A stretch of 64,000 bases of DNA from Bacillota bacterium (GTDB lineage: Bacteria; Bacillota; UBA994; UBA5500): contig JAKOXL010000024.1 in the NCBI GenBank assembly GCA_029781045.1, forward strand, positions 211,210-275,209, read 5' to 3'. Positions within the stretch are counted from its first letter, which is position 1. Every line of letters begins with the position of its first letter. Positions 8,447 through 18,237 of this stretch are shown in pieces. The translations under genes and the position numbers were made by a program. The notes below the pieces were generated by a model that saw only the letters and a list, made by a program, of their open reading frames with translations, did no database searches and was not told the origin of the DNA.

Positions 8447-9560
8447 GCTTTTGCAAGGCAACGAGGCCTGTGTAGAAGGGGCTTTAGCCGCGGGTCTCCG
8501 ATTTTTCGCTGGCTATCCCATCACGCCTTCTACGGAAATCGCTGAGGCCTTGTCCGAGCGTTTGCCAAGAGTAGGTGGCCGCTTTATCCAGATGGAGGAT
8601 GAAATCGCCAGCATGGCGGCTGTGATTGGTGCTTCGCTCACGGGAGCTAAAGCTATGACGGCTACCAGCGGCCCCGGCTTTTCTTTGAAGCAAGAGAATC
8701 TAGGTTTTGCCATGTTGACCGAAGTGCCATGTGTGGTCGTCAACGTTATGAGAGGCGGTCCTAGTACTGGATTGCCCACCTCTCCTGCACAGGCAGATGT
8801 CATGCAGGCCCGTTGGGGTACGCACGGCGACCACCCTGTCATTGCTCTTTATCCCGCATCGGTGCCGGAGGTCTATGAAGTAACCATCAAGGCCTTCAAC
8901 CTCGCCGAGAAGTTCCGCACTCCTGTCATTCTGCTCATGGATGAGGTAATAGGGCATATGAGGGAGCGCATTGAACTTCCAGATACACCACCGGTGCCTG
9001 TAGTGGAACGGCAGCGGCCTACTGTCCCTAAAGAAGATTACTTGCCTTATGACAACAGTCAGGACGTGCCTCCTTTGGCCAGTTTCGGTGACGGCTATCG
9101 TTTCCATGTTACCGGTTTGATTCATGACCAGAAAGGTTACCCGACTAGCGCGCCGGCTAAAGTAGAGGCGCTGCTAACTCGATTACAGAACAAGATCCAG
9201 AGCAACTTAGATGAGATTCTGATGTGGGAGACCATCGGCATGGAGGATGCCGAAGTGGCAGTTTTTGCTTATGGTGCCACGGCCCGTTCAGCCGTTCGTG
9301 CTGTTCGTATTGCCCGTGAGCAAGGCATTAAGGTTGGCTTGTTGCGGCCCATAACCATTTGGCCTTTCCCCGATAAGCTGATAAGCCAATATACTTCCCA
9401 GCTGAAAGCATTGATTGTTGCGGAAATGAACTTGGGCCAGCTGGTGGATGAAGTGGAAAGAGCGACCAAAGGGCAAGTCCCGATTAAACGAGTGCTACAG
9501 GCCAATGGTGAGTTGATTGCTCCCGATACAATCCTGCGAGCCGTATTGGAGGTAAAGTAA
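8430..9560 (+). CDS. korA: 2-oxoacid:ferredoxin oxidoreductase, alpha subunit
   Basis: The 376-residue alpha subunit carries pyrimidine-binding and transketolase-C-like regions. It starts with the family block GNEACVEGALAAGLRFFAGYPITPSTEIAE and contains QMEDEIASMAAVIGASLTGAK and TSGPGFSLKQENLGFA. Its partner subunits follow directly. Such complexes convert a 2-oxoacid plus CoA to acyl-CoA, CO2 and reduced ferredoxin. The sequence alone does not separate 2-oxoglutarate from branched-chain 2-oxoacids. 2-Oxoglutarate is favoured because glutamate dehydrogenase and methylmalonyl-CoA mutase follow. Confidence 0.92.
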   Translation: MSPTVKLLQGNEACVEGALAAGLRFFAGYPITPSTEIAEALSERLPRVGGRFIQMEDEIASMAAVIGASLTGAKAMTATSGPGFSLKQENLGFAMLTEVPCVVVNVMRGGPSTGLPTSPAQADVMQARWGTHGDHPVIALYPASVPEVYEVTIKAFNLAEKFRTPVILLMDEVIGHMRERIELPDTPPVPVVERQRPTVPKEDYLPYDNSQDVPPLASFGDGYRFHVTGLIHDQKGYPTSAPAKVEALLTRLQNKIQSNLDEILMWETIGMEDAEVAVFAYGATARSAVRAVRIAREQGIKVGLLRPITIWPFPDKLISQYTSQLKALIVAEMNLGQLVDEVERATKGQVPIKRVLQANGELIAPDTILRAVLEVK

Positions 9561-10376
9561 ATGCTGGCAGAGAAATACTTGCGTGACGCAATGATGCCGC
9601 ACATTTGGTGCCCCGGCTGTGGCCATGGCATCATCTTGCAGGCAGTTCTTAGAGCTATTGAGAAAGCCGGGTTAGATCAGGATAAAACGGTCATCGTCTC
9701 TGGCATCGGCTGCTCTTCTCGCGCCTCCGGTTATGTGAACTTTGACACCCTGCACACAACCCACGGTCGGGCCCTAGCCTTTGCCACCGGTGTAAAACTG
9801 GCAAAGCCCGAGTTGAACGTTATTGTGCTTACTGGTGACGGTGATGCTTTGGCTATCGGCGGTAACCATTTTATTCATGCCTGCCGTCGCAACATTGACA
9901 TCACTACCATTGTGTTCAATAACTCCATCTATGGTATGACTTCAGGCCAGTATTCTCCCATGACTCCAGCAGGGAAGTTTGCCACCACCTCACCCTATGG
10001 CAATATTGACCGCAACTTTGATGTCTGCGAGCTAGCTAAGGCTGCTGGGGCTACCTACGTGGCCCGAAGCACTGCTTACCATGCGGCCAGCATGCCCGAT
10101 TTGATCGTGAAGGCCATCAAGAACAAGGGGTTTTCGGTAGTTGAAGCCATTTCCCAGTGCCCAACCTACTATGGGCGTCGCAATAAGATGGGTTCGGCCG
10201 TCGACATGTTGAACTGGCAGAAAGAGAACACGGTAAACGTGGCAGCAGCGGCTCGTTTGCAACCGGAGCAATTGGCGGGCAAGATAATTATAGGCGAGCT
10301 GTACAATAACCCGGCTCCCGAGTTTACCCAGCAATACGAGGAACTGATTGCTCGCCTGCAAGGGGGGGAAGAATAG
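9561..10376 (+). CDS. korB: 2-oxoacid:ferredoxin oxidoreductase, beta (thiamine diphosphate) subunit
   Basis: The 271-residue subunit binds thiamine diphosphate and Mg2+. It has an N-terminal WCPGCGHG cysteine motif and the metal-cofactor motif GDGDALAIGGNHF, ending in NNSIYGMTSGQ. It starts directly after the korA stop and shares one base with the korC start, so the four subunits should be made from one message in equal amounts. Confidence 0.94.
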   Translation: MLAEKYLRDAMMPHIWCPGCGHGIILQAVLRAIEKAGLDQDKTVIVSGIGCSSRASGYVNFDTLHTTHGRALAFATGVKLAKPELNVIVLTGDGDALAIGGNHFIHACRRNIDITTIVFNNSIYGMTSGQYSPMTPAGKFATTSPYGNIDRNFDVCELAKAAGATYVARSTAYHAASMPDLIVKAIKNKGFSVVEAISQCPTYYGRRNKMGSAVDMLNWQKENTVNVAAAARLQPEQLAGKIIIGELYNNPAPEFTQQYEELIARLQGGEE

Positions 10377-10933
10377 TGGCAGTTCGACATGAAGTGCGTC
10401 TCAGCGGAAGTGGTGGTCAAGGTATGCTACTTGCTGGTATAATCTTGGCAGAGGCTGCTATTTTGGCTGGCAAGAATGCGGTGCAGTCACAGAGTTATGG
10501 ACCAGAGGCTCGCGGTGGTGCTAGCCGTTCTGAGGTTATCATCAGCAATGGTGAGATAGATTATCCAAAGGTTACGGAACCCGAGGTTTTTATGGCATTG
10601 ACACAAGAGGCTTATCAGAAATATCGCCATGACTTGGGACCCAATGCTTTGCTGGTAGTGGACGAGTCCTTGAATCTGGGCGACGATCTGCCAGAGAACG
10701 TGAAGGTTGTGCGGGTGCCTATAATTGCCAGTGCGGTGGAAACCTTAAAGCGTCCGATTGTGGCTAACATAATAGCGCTTGGTGTTTTGGTCGGTGCCAG
10801 TTCCATTGTGGAGAGAAAGTACCTGGAGCAAGCAGTATTGCGACGAGTGCCTCGGGGCACAGAGGAACTTAACCAGAAGGCTTTGGAGCTAGGATTTCAA
10901 CTGGCGGCAGCTGCTGTCGGTGGAAATAAATAG
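10376..10933 (+). CDS. korC: 2-oxoacid:ferredoxin oxidoreductase, gamma subunit
   Basis: The 185-residue gamma subunit has the characteristic N-terminal block LSGSGGQGMLLAGIILAEAA, followed by QSYGPEARGGASRSEVIIS. The GTG start overlaps the korB stop (TAGTG). It completes a four-subunit KorDABC-type enzyme. A 26-base gap with a GAAGGGGG site leads into gdhA. Confidence 0.93.
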   Translation: MAVRHEVRLSGSGGQGMLLAGIILAEAAILAGKNAVQSQSYGPEARGGASRSEVIISNGEIDYPKVTEPEVFMALTQEAYQKYRHDLGPNALLVVDESLNLGDDLPENVKVVRVPIIASAVETLKRPIVANIIALGVLVGASSIVERKYLEQAVLRRVPRGTEELNQKALELGFQLAAAAVGGNK

Positions 10934-10959
10934 TATTATCCTGAAGGGGGAAGTTTATA

Positions 10960-12216
10960 GTGGCAGGTAATAGTGCAGAGACCTTACGTCAAGTTCAGAA
11001 GCAGATTAAAGATGCTTGTGATCTCCTCGGTCTAGACAACAACTATTATGAGATCCTCAAACAACCGATTCGCGCCCTCGAGGTTGCAGTTCCTGTGAAG
11101 ATGGACGACGGTACTGTACAAGTTTTCCGTGGTTATCGCTCCCATCATAACGATGTAATGGGACCTGCAAAGGGTGGCCTTCGTTATCATCCGGATGTAG
11201 ATCTAGACGAGGTCAAGACCTTGTCCATGTGGATGACCTTTAAATGCAGCGCTTTGGGTCTGCCCTATGGTGGTGGTAAGGGTGGTATCTCCGTAGACCC
11301 CAGTAAGCTGTCGAAAGGCGAACTGGAGCGACTCACTCGCGCCTTCACTCGCGCCATGAGCGATTTCATCGGCGACGATCGTGACATTCCCGCTGGTGAC
11401 GTGGGTACCAACGCCCAGGTCATGGCTTGGATCTATGATGAAATGAGTAAGCAAAAGGGCCGCAACATGCCGGGCGTTGTTACTGGCAAACCCGTCTCAA
11501 TCGGTGGATCCTTGGGCCGCACGGAAGCCACCGGCCGCGGTGTTATAATTGCTCTCCGTGAAGCCGCTAAACGTTTAGGTATTGAGACCAAAGGTGCAAC
11601 CGTTGCTATCCAGGGCTATGGCAATGTGGGTAGCTATGCTGGTATTTATGCGGAAGAGTTGCTTGGTTCCAAGGTTGTTGGTGTACAAGACCACACCGGC
11701 GGCGTGTACAATGAGAATGGTTTAGACGCAAAAGCTTTGGCCGAGTACGTGGCTAAGAACGGCGGTGTTAAAGGTTATCCCGGCAGCACTAGAGAACTCA
11801 CCCGCGACGAACTGTTCGCTCTCGATGTGGACTTCCTGATTCCGGCTGCGCTTGAGAACCAGATCACCGATGAGAACGAGTACCTGATTAAGGCCAAGAT
11901 TTTGGTGGAGGCTGCTAATGGTCCTACTACTGCCTCTGCTTCCAAGAAGCTCTGGGATCGTGGCGTCTTCCTAGTCCCCGACATTCTTGCTAACGCTGGC
12001 GGTGTTACCGTTTCCTACTTTGAATGGGTACAGAATCTGCAGAACTTCTATTGGAGCTTAGATGAGGTCAACTCCCGCCTCGAGCGCTTGATGGTACAGG
12101 CTTTTGATGCCATCTATGAGCAACATAAAGAGCTGAAGATCGACATGCGCACTTCGGCTTACGTTATCGCTATCCGTCGCATAGCCGAAGCAATGAAGCT
12201 ACGTGGTTGGGTCTAA
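10960..12216 (+). CDS. gdhA: Glutamate dehydrogenase
   Basis: Catalyses reversible oxidative deamination of glutamate to 2-oxoglutarate and ammonia. The 418-residue product belongs to the short hexameric group. It shows the substrate block GPAKGGLRYHP, the catalytic-lysine region PYGGGKGGI, DIPAGDVGTN, and the dinucleotide loop GYGNVGSYAG. The GTG start has GAAGGGGG upstream. NAD versus NADP preference cannot be read with confidence. Its product is the expected substrate of the adjacent KorDABC, which argues for glutamate catabolism. Codon use looks strongly C-ending (GACCGCG-rich), consistent with high expression. Confidence 0.96.
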   Translation: MAGNSAETLRQVQKQIKDACDLLGLDNNYYEILKQPIRALEVAVPVKMDDGTVQVFRGYRSHHNDVMGPAKGGLRYHPDVDLDEVKTLSMWMTFKCSALGLPYGGGKGGISVDPSKLSKGELERLTRAFTRAMSDFIGDDRDIPAGDVGTNAQVMAWIYDEMSKQKGRNMPGVVTGKPVSIGGSLGRTEATGRGVIIALREAAKRLGIETKGATVAIQGYGNVGSYAGIYAEELLGSKVVGVQDHTGGVYNENGLDAKALAEYVAKNGGVKGYPGSTRELTRDELFALDVDFLIPAALENQITDENEYLIKAKILVEAANGPTTASASKKLWDRGVFLVPDILANAGGVTVSYFEWVQNLQNFYWSLDEVNSRLERLMVQAFDAIYEQHKELKIDMRTSAYVIAIRRIAEAMKLRGWV

Positions 12217-12240
12217 CCACTCAGAATGTAACGGCTAATT

Positions 12241-12274
12241 TTGGCCCTCCCCGGCCGAGGCCGGGGAGGGCCAA
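12241..12274. repeat. Perfect 16-bp inverted repeat between gdhA and mcmA1
   Basis: Arms at 12241-12256 and 12259-12274 are perfectly complementary and very GC-rich, with a two-base GA centre. No T-tract follows on either strand, so it is not a standard intrinsic terminator. It may stabilise the upstream mRNA 3' end or terminate inefficiently, letting mcm be transcribed at a lower level. Confidence 0.85.
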
Positions 12275-12323
12275 ACAATAGTGAATCAAGTATACAAAAA
12301 ACATAACGAGGAAGGTGAGTAGA

Positions 12324-14003
12324 GTGAGCCCCAAAGACGATTTGCCGCAGATTAGGGATGCGCGAGTCAATTGGGAAGAGGGTACGCTGCAGAAGGTTCT
12401 CAGTCGTTTCCCGGAACGGAAGCCCGAGTTTAAGACTCCGTCGGGTACGGAAGTTAAACGGGTCTATACACCAGAAGATGTGGCCGAATTGGATTATAAC
12501 CGCGACTTAGGTTTCCCCGGCCTGTATCCCTTCACTCGGGGTGTTCAACCCACCATGTACCGAGGGCGCTTTTGGACTATGCGTCAGTACGCTGGTTTCG
12601 CTACGGCTGAGGAATCCAATGAAAGGTACAAGTATCTGTTGGCGCAAGGCCAAACTGGACTCAGTGTTGCCTTTGACTTACCCACCCAGATAGGATATGA
12701 TTCAGACCATAGTTTGGCGGCTGGTGAAGTGGGCAAGGTAGGCGTGGCTATCGACTCTTTAGCCGACATGGAGATTCTGTTTGACGGTATCCCCCTTGAC
12801 AAGGTTAGCACTTCCATGACTATTAACGCCCCTGCTGCCGTTCTTCTGGCCATGTACATGGGCGTAGCAGAGAAACAGGGGGTCCCCTTCCACAAACTCA
12901 ACGGAACTATCCAAAACGACATTCTGAAGGAATATGTGGCCCGTGGAACCTACATTTTTCCTCCGGCCCCCTCAATGCGTCTGATCACCAACATTTTCGA
13001 GTTCTGTTCCCAACATGTTCCTGAGTGGAACACTATCAGTATTAGTGGCTATCACATCCGCGAGGCCGGTTCCACAGCAGCCCAGGAGATTGCCTTTACC
13101 TTAAGCAACGGTATCGCTTATGTGCAGGCTGCTGTTGACGCTGGTCTTAATGTGGATGATTTTGCACCGCGTCTTTCCTTCTTTTTTAACTCCCACCTGG
13201 ACTTCTTCGAAGAGATTGCTAAGTTTAGAGCTGCGCGTCGCCTTTGGGCTCGTATAATGAAGGAACGTTTCGGTGCAAAGAAGGATAAATCGTTAATGTT
13301 GCGCTTCCACACCCAAACGGGTGGCTCTACCCTTACGGCTCAGCAGCCCGATAACAACATTGTGCGGGTAGCTTTACAGGCACTGGCAGCCGTCTTGGGC
13401 GGCACCCAGTCACTCCATACCAACTCTCGGGACGAGGCCTTGGCCCTTCCGACGGAAGAATCGGTACGAATTGCGTTACGCACCCAGCAGATCATTGCTT
13501 ATGAAAGCGGTGTGGCTGATACTATCGATCCGTTGGCCGGTAGCTATTATGTGGAGTCGCTGACTAACTCCCTAGAAAAGCAGGCTGAGGAGTACATCGC
13601 CAAGATTGATGAACTTGGCGGTGCCGTTAAAGCCATTGAAAACGGCTATATGCAGAGAGAGATTCAGGATGCGGCTTACGAGTATCAGCGCGCCATTGAG
13701 AAGCAAGAGCGCATAGTCGTCGGTGTGAACCGCTTCCAGATTGACGAGGAGCCTCCCAAAGGTCTTCTGCAAGTTGATCCGGCCGTTGGTGAGCTGCAGA
13801 AGAAGAAGCTGGCTGTTCTGCGCCAGAGTCGCGATAACATTGCCGTAGCCACTGTTCTCGATGAACTAGAGCAAGTTGCCAAAGGTAACGATAACTTGAT
13901 GCCAGTTATACTGAAGGCGGTCAAGTCTTACGCTACTTTGGGCGAGATCTGCGACCGCATGCGAAGAGTCTTCGGCGAGTATGTCGCCCAGGATTTATTG
14001 TAG
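12324..14003 (+). CDS. mcmA1: Methylmalonyl-CoA mutase, catalytic (large) subunit
   Basis: Catalyses interconversion of succinyl-CoA and (R)-methylmalonyl-CoA with adenosylcobalamin. The 559-residue product covers the TIM-barrel substrate domain, starting YTPEDV and [25 protein letters not shown]. It includes [27 protein letters not shown] and [12 protein letters not shown]. The cobalamin domain is absent here and supplied by the next gene, the archaeal/clostridial split arrangement. GTG at 12324 is preferred over GTG at 12315 because the GAGGAAGG site would overlap the latter. Confidence 0.96.
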   Translation: MSPKDDLPQIRDARVNWEEGTLQKVLSRFPERKPEFKTPSGTEVKRVYTPEDVAELDYNRDLGFPGLYPFTRGVQPTMYRGRFWTMRQYAGFATAEESNERYKYLLAQGQTGLSVAFDLPTQIGYDSDHSLAAGEVGKVGVAIDSLADMEILFDGIPLDKVSTSMTINAPAAVLLAMYMGVAEKQGVPFHKLNGTIQNDILKEYVARGTYIFPPAPSMRLITNIFEFCSQHVPEWNTISISGYHIREAGSTAAQEIAFTLSNGIAYVQAAVDAGLNVDDFAPRLSFFFNSHLDFFEEIAKFRAARRLWARIMKERFGAKKDKSLMLRFHTQTGGSTLTAQQPDNNIVRVALQALAAVLGGTQSLHTNSRDEALALPTEESVRIALRTQQIIAYESGVADTIDPLAGSYYVESLTNSLEKQAEEYIAKIDELGGAVKAIENGYMQREIQDAAYEYQRAIEKQERIVVGVNRFQIDEEPPKGLLQVDPAVGELQKKKLAVLRQSRDNIAVATVLDELEQVAKGNDNLMPVILKAVKSYATLGEICDRMRRVFGEYVAQDLL

Positions 14004-14019
14004 GAGGAGGCGTGGCTTC

Positions 14020-14415
14020 ATGGAGAGAAAAATCCGTGTATTGGTGGCAAAACCGGGTCTAGATGGTCATGACCGCGGCGCCAAGGTGATTGCTCGTGCT
14101 TTGCGGGATGCAGGCATGGAGGTTATCTACACCGGCCTCCGACAAACACCAGAACAGATTGTGACTGCTGCTATACAAGAGGACGTAGACGCCATCGGTC
14201 TAAGTTGCCTATCAGGCGCCCACAATCATCTGTTCCCTCGGGTAGTGGAGCTCTTGAAGGAGCACAATGCGGAAGACATATTGGTTTTTGGCGGTGGCGT
14301 GATTCCTGACGCAGATATTCCCGGACTTAAGGCCGCGGGAATAAAAGAGATTTTTACTCCAGGCACCTCAACACAAGACGTCATCGCGTTTCTTGAAGCC
14401 CATGTCCGCCGGTAA
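14020..14415 (+). CDS. mcmA2: Methylmalonyl-CoA mutase, cobalamin-binding subunit
   Basis: The 131-residue product is a stand-alone B12-binding domain with the base-off signature [12 protein letters not shown] (cobalt-ligating histidine), SCLSGAH and the GGGVIPDAD loop. It pairs with the preceding catalytic subunit. The ATG at 14020 follows TAGGAGGAGG; an in-frame ATG at 13981 would overlap mcmA1 and add 13 unrelated residues. Its end overlaps meaB. Confidence 0.95.
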   Translation: MERKIRVLVAKPGLDGHDRGAKVIARALRDAGMEVIYTGLRQTPEQIVTAAIQEDVDAIGLSCLSGAHNHLFPRVVELLKEHNAEDILVFGGGVIPDADIPGLKAAGIKEIFTPGTSTQDVIAFLEAHVRR

Positions 14416-15385
14416 AACCGCATGGCAAGAGGCCTTTCTCTGTGGCGAGAGGAGGGCTTTGGCCCGTGCTATTTCAGCTGCCGAGAATGATCCCCCGGTC
14501 GTGCAAGCCTTCCTGCGGGAGCATAGCCAGCGGTTAGGGCGGGCACGTATTGTTGGTATTACTGGGCCCCCTGGTGCCGGCAAGAGCACATTGACGGGTT
14601 GTTTGGCTGCCGAGTTGGTCAACAGGGGGTTTTCGCTAGGTCTGCTATTAGTCGACCCGTCCAGCCCCTTCACTGGCGGAGCCATCCTGGGAGATCGACT
14701 GCGCTTACCCGATATCGCTCAGCATCCGCAGGTGTTCGTCCGGAGTATGAGTTCCCGCGGTAGCATGGGAGGACTGTCGAAGGCTACTAGTGATGCCGTC
14801 AAGTTGCTGGATGCCTTTGGTATGGACTTCGTTCTGATTGAAACCGTAGGTACAGGGCAGGCCGAAACCGATATTGTCTCCGTTGCCGACTCAGTCATTG
14901 TAGTGGCGGTTCCCGGTCTAGGCGACGACATTCAAGCGTTGAAGGCCGGTATACTGGAAATAGCTGATCTTTTTGTGGTCAATAAGGCCGACCGCGAAGG
15001 AGCCGAAAAAACGGAGCGGGAGTTGCTGCATATGCTGAAGATGCAGCCCTCCAGTTCCGGCTGGACGATTCCGGTAATAAGAACCGTCGCCACGAAGAAC
15101 GAAGGTATAGGGGAACTAGCCAACAAATTGTTGGCCCATTACGAGTTCTTGCGGGAAAGTGGCCTCCTCTTAAGGCAGCGCGTGGCTCGGGCGGAGCAGG
15201 AGCTCAAGGATCTCTTGCGTTCCCGCATGATGCAGGAATTTGAGCGGCTGATGGGACCTGCTCTTTACCGAGACTTAGCCCAAGAGATTGTGGCTGGGGA
15301 GCAATCGCTCTATGATACAGCTGATAAACTGTGGCAACAGTTCTTAGTTAGAATTACGCAGAAAGGAGGTTCCGCTAGTGATTAA
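14402..15385 (+). CDS. meaB: MeaB-type GTPase, methylmalonyl-CoA mutase chaperone
   Basis: MeaB (ArgK) GTPases load and protect adenosylcobalamin in methylmalonyl-CoA mutase. The 327-residue product has Walker [10 protein letters not shown], the [15 protein letters not shown] switch region, ETVGTGQAE and the NKAD guanine motif. The ATG at 14402 lies inside the end of mcmA2; an alternative TTG at 14393 adds three residues. The overlap on both sides (mcmA2 and mce) indicates tight translational coupling in the mutase operon. Confidence 0.94.
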   Translation: MSAGKTAWQEAFLCGERRALARAISAAENDPPVVQAFLREHSQRLGRARIVGITGPPGAGKSTLTGCLAAELVNRGFSLGLLLVDPSSPFTGGAILGDRLRLPDIAQHPQVFVRSMSSRGSMGGLSKATSDAVKLLDAFGMDFVLIETVGTGQAETDIVSVADSVIVVAVPGLGDDIQALKAGILEIADLFVVNKADREGAEKTERELLHMLKMQPSSSGWTIPVIRTVATKNEGIGELANKLLAHYEFLRESGLLLRQRVARAEQELKDLLRSRMMQEFERLMGPALYRDLAQEIVAGEQSLYDTADKLWQQFLVRITQKGGSASD

Positions 15386-15782
15386 GAAAATCGCCCATCT
15401 GGGAATTGCCGTTAAAGATCTGGAAGCTGCCAAGAGTTTCTACCTGGACGTCTTGGGGTTAGACTGCACGGGAGAAGAGGAGGTTCCTTCTCAAAAGGTG
15501 AGAACAGCTTTTATCCCAGTAGGAGAAGTGAATATCGAGTTGCTTGAGTCTACTGATCCGGAGGGCCCCATTGCCAAGGCCATCGAAAAGCGAGGTGAAG
15601 GCATTCATCACGTGGCCTTTGAAGTTGAAGACATTCATGCTGCACTAGCTGCCCTGAAGGCAAAGGGCGTGCGATTGATTGATGAGGAGCCGCGGGAAGG
15701 GGCTCATGGAGCGAAGATTGCCTTCATTCATCCCAAGGCCAGTATGGGTGTCTTAGTAGAACTATGCGAGTATCCGCATTAA
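15378..15782 (+). CDS. mce: Methylmalonyl-CoA epimerase
   Basis: Interconverts (R)- and (S)-methylmalonyl-CoA. The 134-residue glyoxalase-fold protein has metal ligands in [28 protein letters not shown] and LVELCEYPH. The GTG start overlaps the meaB end by 8 bases and is preceded by AAAGGAGG. It connects the mutase with the decarboxylase that follows. Confidence 0.95.
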   Translation: MIKKIAHLGIAVKDLEAAKSFYLDVLGLDCTGEEEVPSQKVRTAFIPVGEVNIELLESTDPEGPIAKAIEKRGEGIHHVAFEVEDIHAALAALKAKGVRLIDEEPREGAHGAKIAFIHPKASMGVLVELCEYPH

Positions 15783-15827
15783 CCTTTGAGGTAGAAGTGA
15801 GAGCAATGGCTAAAGGAGGTAGGCCTC

Positions 15828-17378
15828 ATGTCGATGGATAAGAAACTTGAGCAGTTAGCTCAAGAGAAGGAAAAGGTCCTTGCTGGTGGCGGTGCCAAAC
15901 GCATAGCCGCCCACAAGGAAAAGGGCAAGTTAACGGCTCGCGAGCGAATCCAGTTGCTACTGGATGAGGCTAGTTTTGTGGAGGTTGACGCCTTCGTCAA
16001 ACATAGAGCTGTTGATTTCGGCATGGATCAGAAAGAAGCGCCTGGCGAGGGCGTGGTCGTTGGCTACGGAACGATTGACGGCCGTCTTGTCTACGTTAGC
16101 TCCCAAGACTTTACCGTATTAGGCGGGTCTTTGGGCGAAATGCACGCTAAGAAGATCTGCAAAGTAATGGACATGGCTATGCAGAATGGGGCTCCATATA
16201 TTGCAATTAACGAGTCTTCGGGTGCCCGTATTCAGGAGGGTGTTGATGCCTTAGCCGGCTACGGCGATATCTTCTATCGCAATACGCAGGCATCGGGCTA
16301 TATACCCCAAATCTCTGTCATCATGGGCTCGTGCGCTGGTGGCGCTGTTTATAGCCCGGCTCTAACCGACTTTATCTTCATGACGGAAGGCACCAGCCAA
16401 ATGTTTATCACCGGACCTCAAGTGATTAAAGCCGTAACTGGTGAAGATGTGACTCTAGAGCAGCTGGGTGGTGCAGCTGTTCACAATCAGATCAGTGGTG
16501 TAGCTCATTTCTATGCCACTAGTGAGGAAGAAACCCTGGCCCAAGTGCGTCGTCTACTTAGCTTCCTGCCCAGCAATAACCTAGACGAGTCGGAGCTGGT
16601 CTATGCCGGTGATGATGTGGCACGACAGAATGACGAGTTGCTGAGCATCGTGCCTGCCGATCCCAATCGGGCCTATGATGTCCACGAGGTTATTGCCAGC
16701 ATAGTAGACAACGGCGACTTCATGGAAGTGCAGGCTGCTTATGCTCAGAACATTGTGGTCGGCTTTGCCCGCATAAACGGGCGGTCGGTGGGCATAGTGG
16801 CTAACCAGCCTAAGGTTCTAGCCGGGTCCTTAGACATAAATGCCTCGGATAAAGCATCTCGCTTTGTCCGCTTCTGTGATGCTTTTAACATCCCGCTTGT
16901 TACTTTGATCGATGTTCCCGGCTATATGCCCGGCGTGCAACAGGAGTATGGCGGTATCATCCGTCACGGTGCTAAAATGCTTTACGCCTACTCGGAAGCG
17001 ACAGTACCGAAGATCAGCGTCATAATACGCAAAGCCTATGGTGGAGCCTACCTGGCTATGTGCAGCAAGTCTCTCGGGGCCGATGCCGTTTTTGCCTGGC
17101 CAACAGCTGAGATTGCAGTCATGGGACCGGAGGGAGCGGCCAACATTATCTTCCGTGATGAGATCAAGGATGCGGAGGATCCGGTGGCAGTACGTCAAGC
17201 GAAGATTGCCGAATACCGTGAGAAGTTTGCCAACCCGTATGTGGCAGCCGCACGCGGCATGGTCGATGACGTAATAAATCCTCGTGACACTCGCAGAATG
17301 ATCAGCAATGCTCTGGAAGCCAACGCCACCAAGAGGGTCCACCGTTTAGCGAAGAAGCACGGTAATTTCCCCGTCTAG
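15828..17378 (+). CDS. mmdA: Methylmalonyl-CoA decarboxylase, carboxyltransferase (alpha) subunit
   Basis: The 516-residue acyl-CoA carboxyltransferase moves the carboxyl group from (S)-methylmalonyl-CoA to biotin. The two crotonase-like halves are visible: SSQDFTVLGGSLGEMHAKK, NESSGARIQEGVDALAGYG and SCAGGAVYSPAL in the first, and VDVPGYMPG-type and RKAYGGAYLAM blocks in the second. The same fold serves propionyl-CoA carboxylase. No biotin carboxylase gene is nearby and membrane pump subunits follow, so a decarboxylase is the better call. AAAGGAGG precedes the ATG. Confidence 0.94.
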   Translation: MSMDKKLEQLAQEKEKVLAGGGAKRIAAHKEKGKLTARERIQLLLDEASFVEVDAFVKHRAVDFGMDQKEAPGEGVVVGYGTIDGRLVYVSSQDFTVLGGSLGEMHAKKICKVMDMAMQNGAPYIAINESSGARIQEGVDALAGYGDIFYRNTQASGYIPQISVIMGSCAGGAVYSPALTDFIFMTEGTSQMFITGPQVIKAVTGEDVTLEQLGGAAVHNQISGVAHFYATSEEETLAQVRRLLSFLPSNNLDESELVYAGDDVARQNDELLSIVPADPNRAYDVHEVIASIVDNGDFMEVQAAYAQNIVVGFARINGRSVGIVANQPKVLAGSLDINASDKASRFVRFCDAFNIPLVTLIDVPGYMPGVQQEYGGIIRHGAKMLYAYSEATVPKISVIIRKAYGGAYLAMCSKSLGADAVFAWPTAEIAVMGPEGAANIIFRDEIKDAEDPVAVRQAKIAEYREKFANPYVAAARGMVDDVINPRDTRRMISNALEANATKRVHRLAKKHGNFPV

Positions 17379-17394
17379 GGAAGGAGGCCAACCA

Positions 17395-17754
17395 ATGACT
17401 TCTTCTTTGATTGATAGCCTTCGGCTCACCTTCATAGGGATGGCCATAGTGTTCGTTTCCCTCTATGCTCTATCCTTAATCATGGACATCTTCCCAAAAC
17501 TGTTTGGGCAAGAGAAAAGGCAAGAAGAGAAACAGGCAGCCGTCCCCTCCCCCATGGTTCAGGAACCCCCAGTTGGTGGGTCCAGTACCGATGGGAATAG
17601 GGTATCGCCCCAGACCATTGCAGTCATTGCTAGTGCGGTAGCAGCTTACTTGGGGCGAGCACCGGAAGACCTAAACCTAATTAGCATAAGGCGTACTGGT
17701 CCCAGTCTGAGCCCTTGGGCTTTACAAGTGCGCCGCGAGAGTGTTAAGAATTAA
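17395..17754 (+). CDS. mmdD: Sodium-pump decarboxylase, delta/gamma (OadG-like) subunit
   Basis: The 119-residue protein has one N-terminal membrane helix (about residues 10-32, TFIGMAIVFVSLYALSLIM), a charged proline-rich linker and a short C-terminal domain ending PWALQVRRESVKN. This is the OadG/MmdD pattern: an assembly subunit that anchors the carboxyltransferase and biotin carrier to the membrane beta subunit. AAGGAGG lies before the ATG. Low sequence conservation is normal for this family; context supports the call. Confidence 0.85.
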   Translation: MTSSLIDSLRLTFIGMAIVFVSLYALSLIMDIFPKLFGQEKRQEEKQAAVPSPMVQEPPVGGSSTDGNRVSPQTIAVIASAVAAYLGRAPEDLNLISIRRTGPSLSPWALQVRRESVKN

Positions 17755-17782
17755 AGAATTGGCGAAAGGGGAACAGGCAACA

Positions 17783-18217
17783 ATGAGCAAGAAGTTCCGT
17801 ATTACCGTTAATGGCGAAACTTACGAGGTTGAAGTTGAAGATTTGGGCGGAGACGCTCCGGTGCGCCGCGCACCAGTGGCTGCTGCTCCAGTGAGCACAA
17901 CAGCTGCAGTCCCTGTTAGTGTGCCACAGCCGCAACCGGCTCCTAAGCCCGTTGCTCCAGCTCCTAAAGCGGAAGTTAAGCCAGTCGCAAAAGCAGCTGC
18001 TGGGGAGAAGGATGTGACTGCTCCCATGCCGGGTACCATTCTAGACATCAAGGTTAATGTTGGTGATGCGGTAGAAAGAGGCACAACGGTTCTGATTCTG
18101 GAAGCAATGAAGATGGAAAACGAAATCGCTGCGCCTGCCGCTGGTACCGTAAAGGCCATACATGTAAGTAAAGGGGCAGCCGTCAATCCGGGTGACATCC
18201 TCATCACGATTGAATAG
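17783..18217 (+). CDS. mmdC: Biotin carboxyl carrier subunit of the decarboxylase
   Basis: The 144-residue protein has a short N-terminal domain (KKFRITVNGETYEVEVE), an alanine/proline-rich linker (about residues 35-75) and a C-terminal biotinyl domain with the EAMKMEN motif; its lysine carries biotin. It shuttles CO2 from MmdA to the membrane subunit. The ATG at 17783 follows AAAGGGG and gives a typical start; an upstream in-frame start at 17741 would overlap mmdD. Confidence 0.95.
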   Translation: MSKKFRITVNGETYEVEVEDLGGDAPVRRAPVAAAPVSTTAAVPVSVPQPQPAPKPVAPAPKAEVKPVAKAAAGEKDVTAPMPGTILDIKVNVGDAVERGTTVLILEAMKMENEIAAPAAGTVKAIHVSKGAAVNPGDILITIE

Positions 18218-18237
18218 CCCCGAGGGGAGTGCATGAT

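Noticed and set aside
16830-17342. Minus-strand frame of 170 codons
   Set aside because: Antisense shadow of mmdA; codon pattern follows the mmdA frame.
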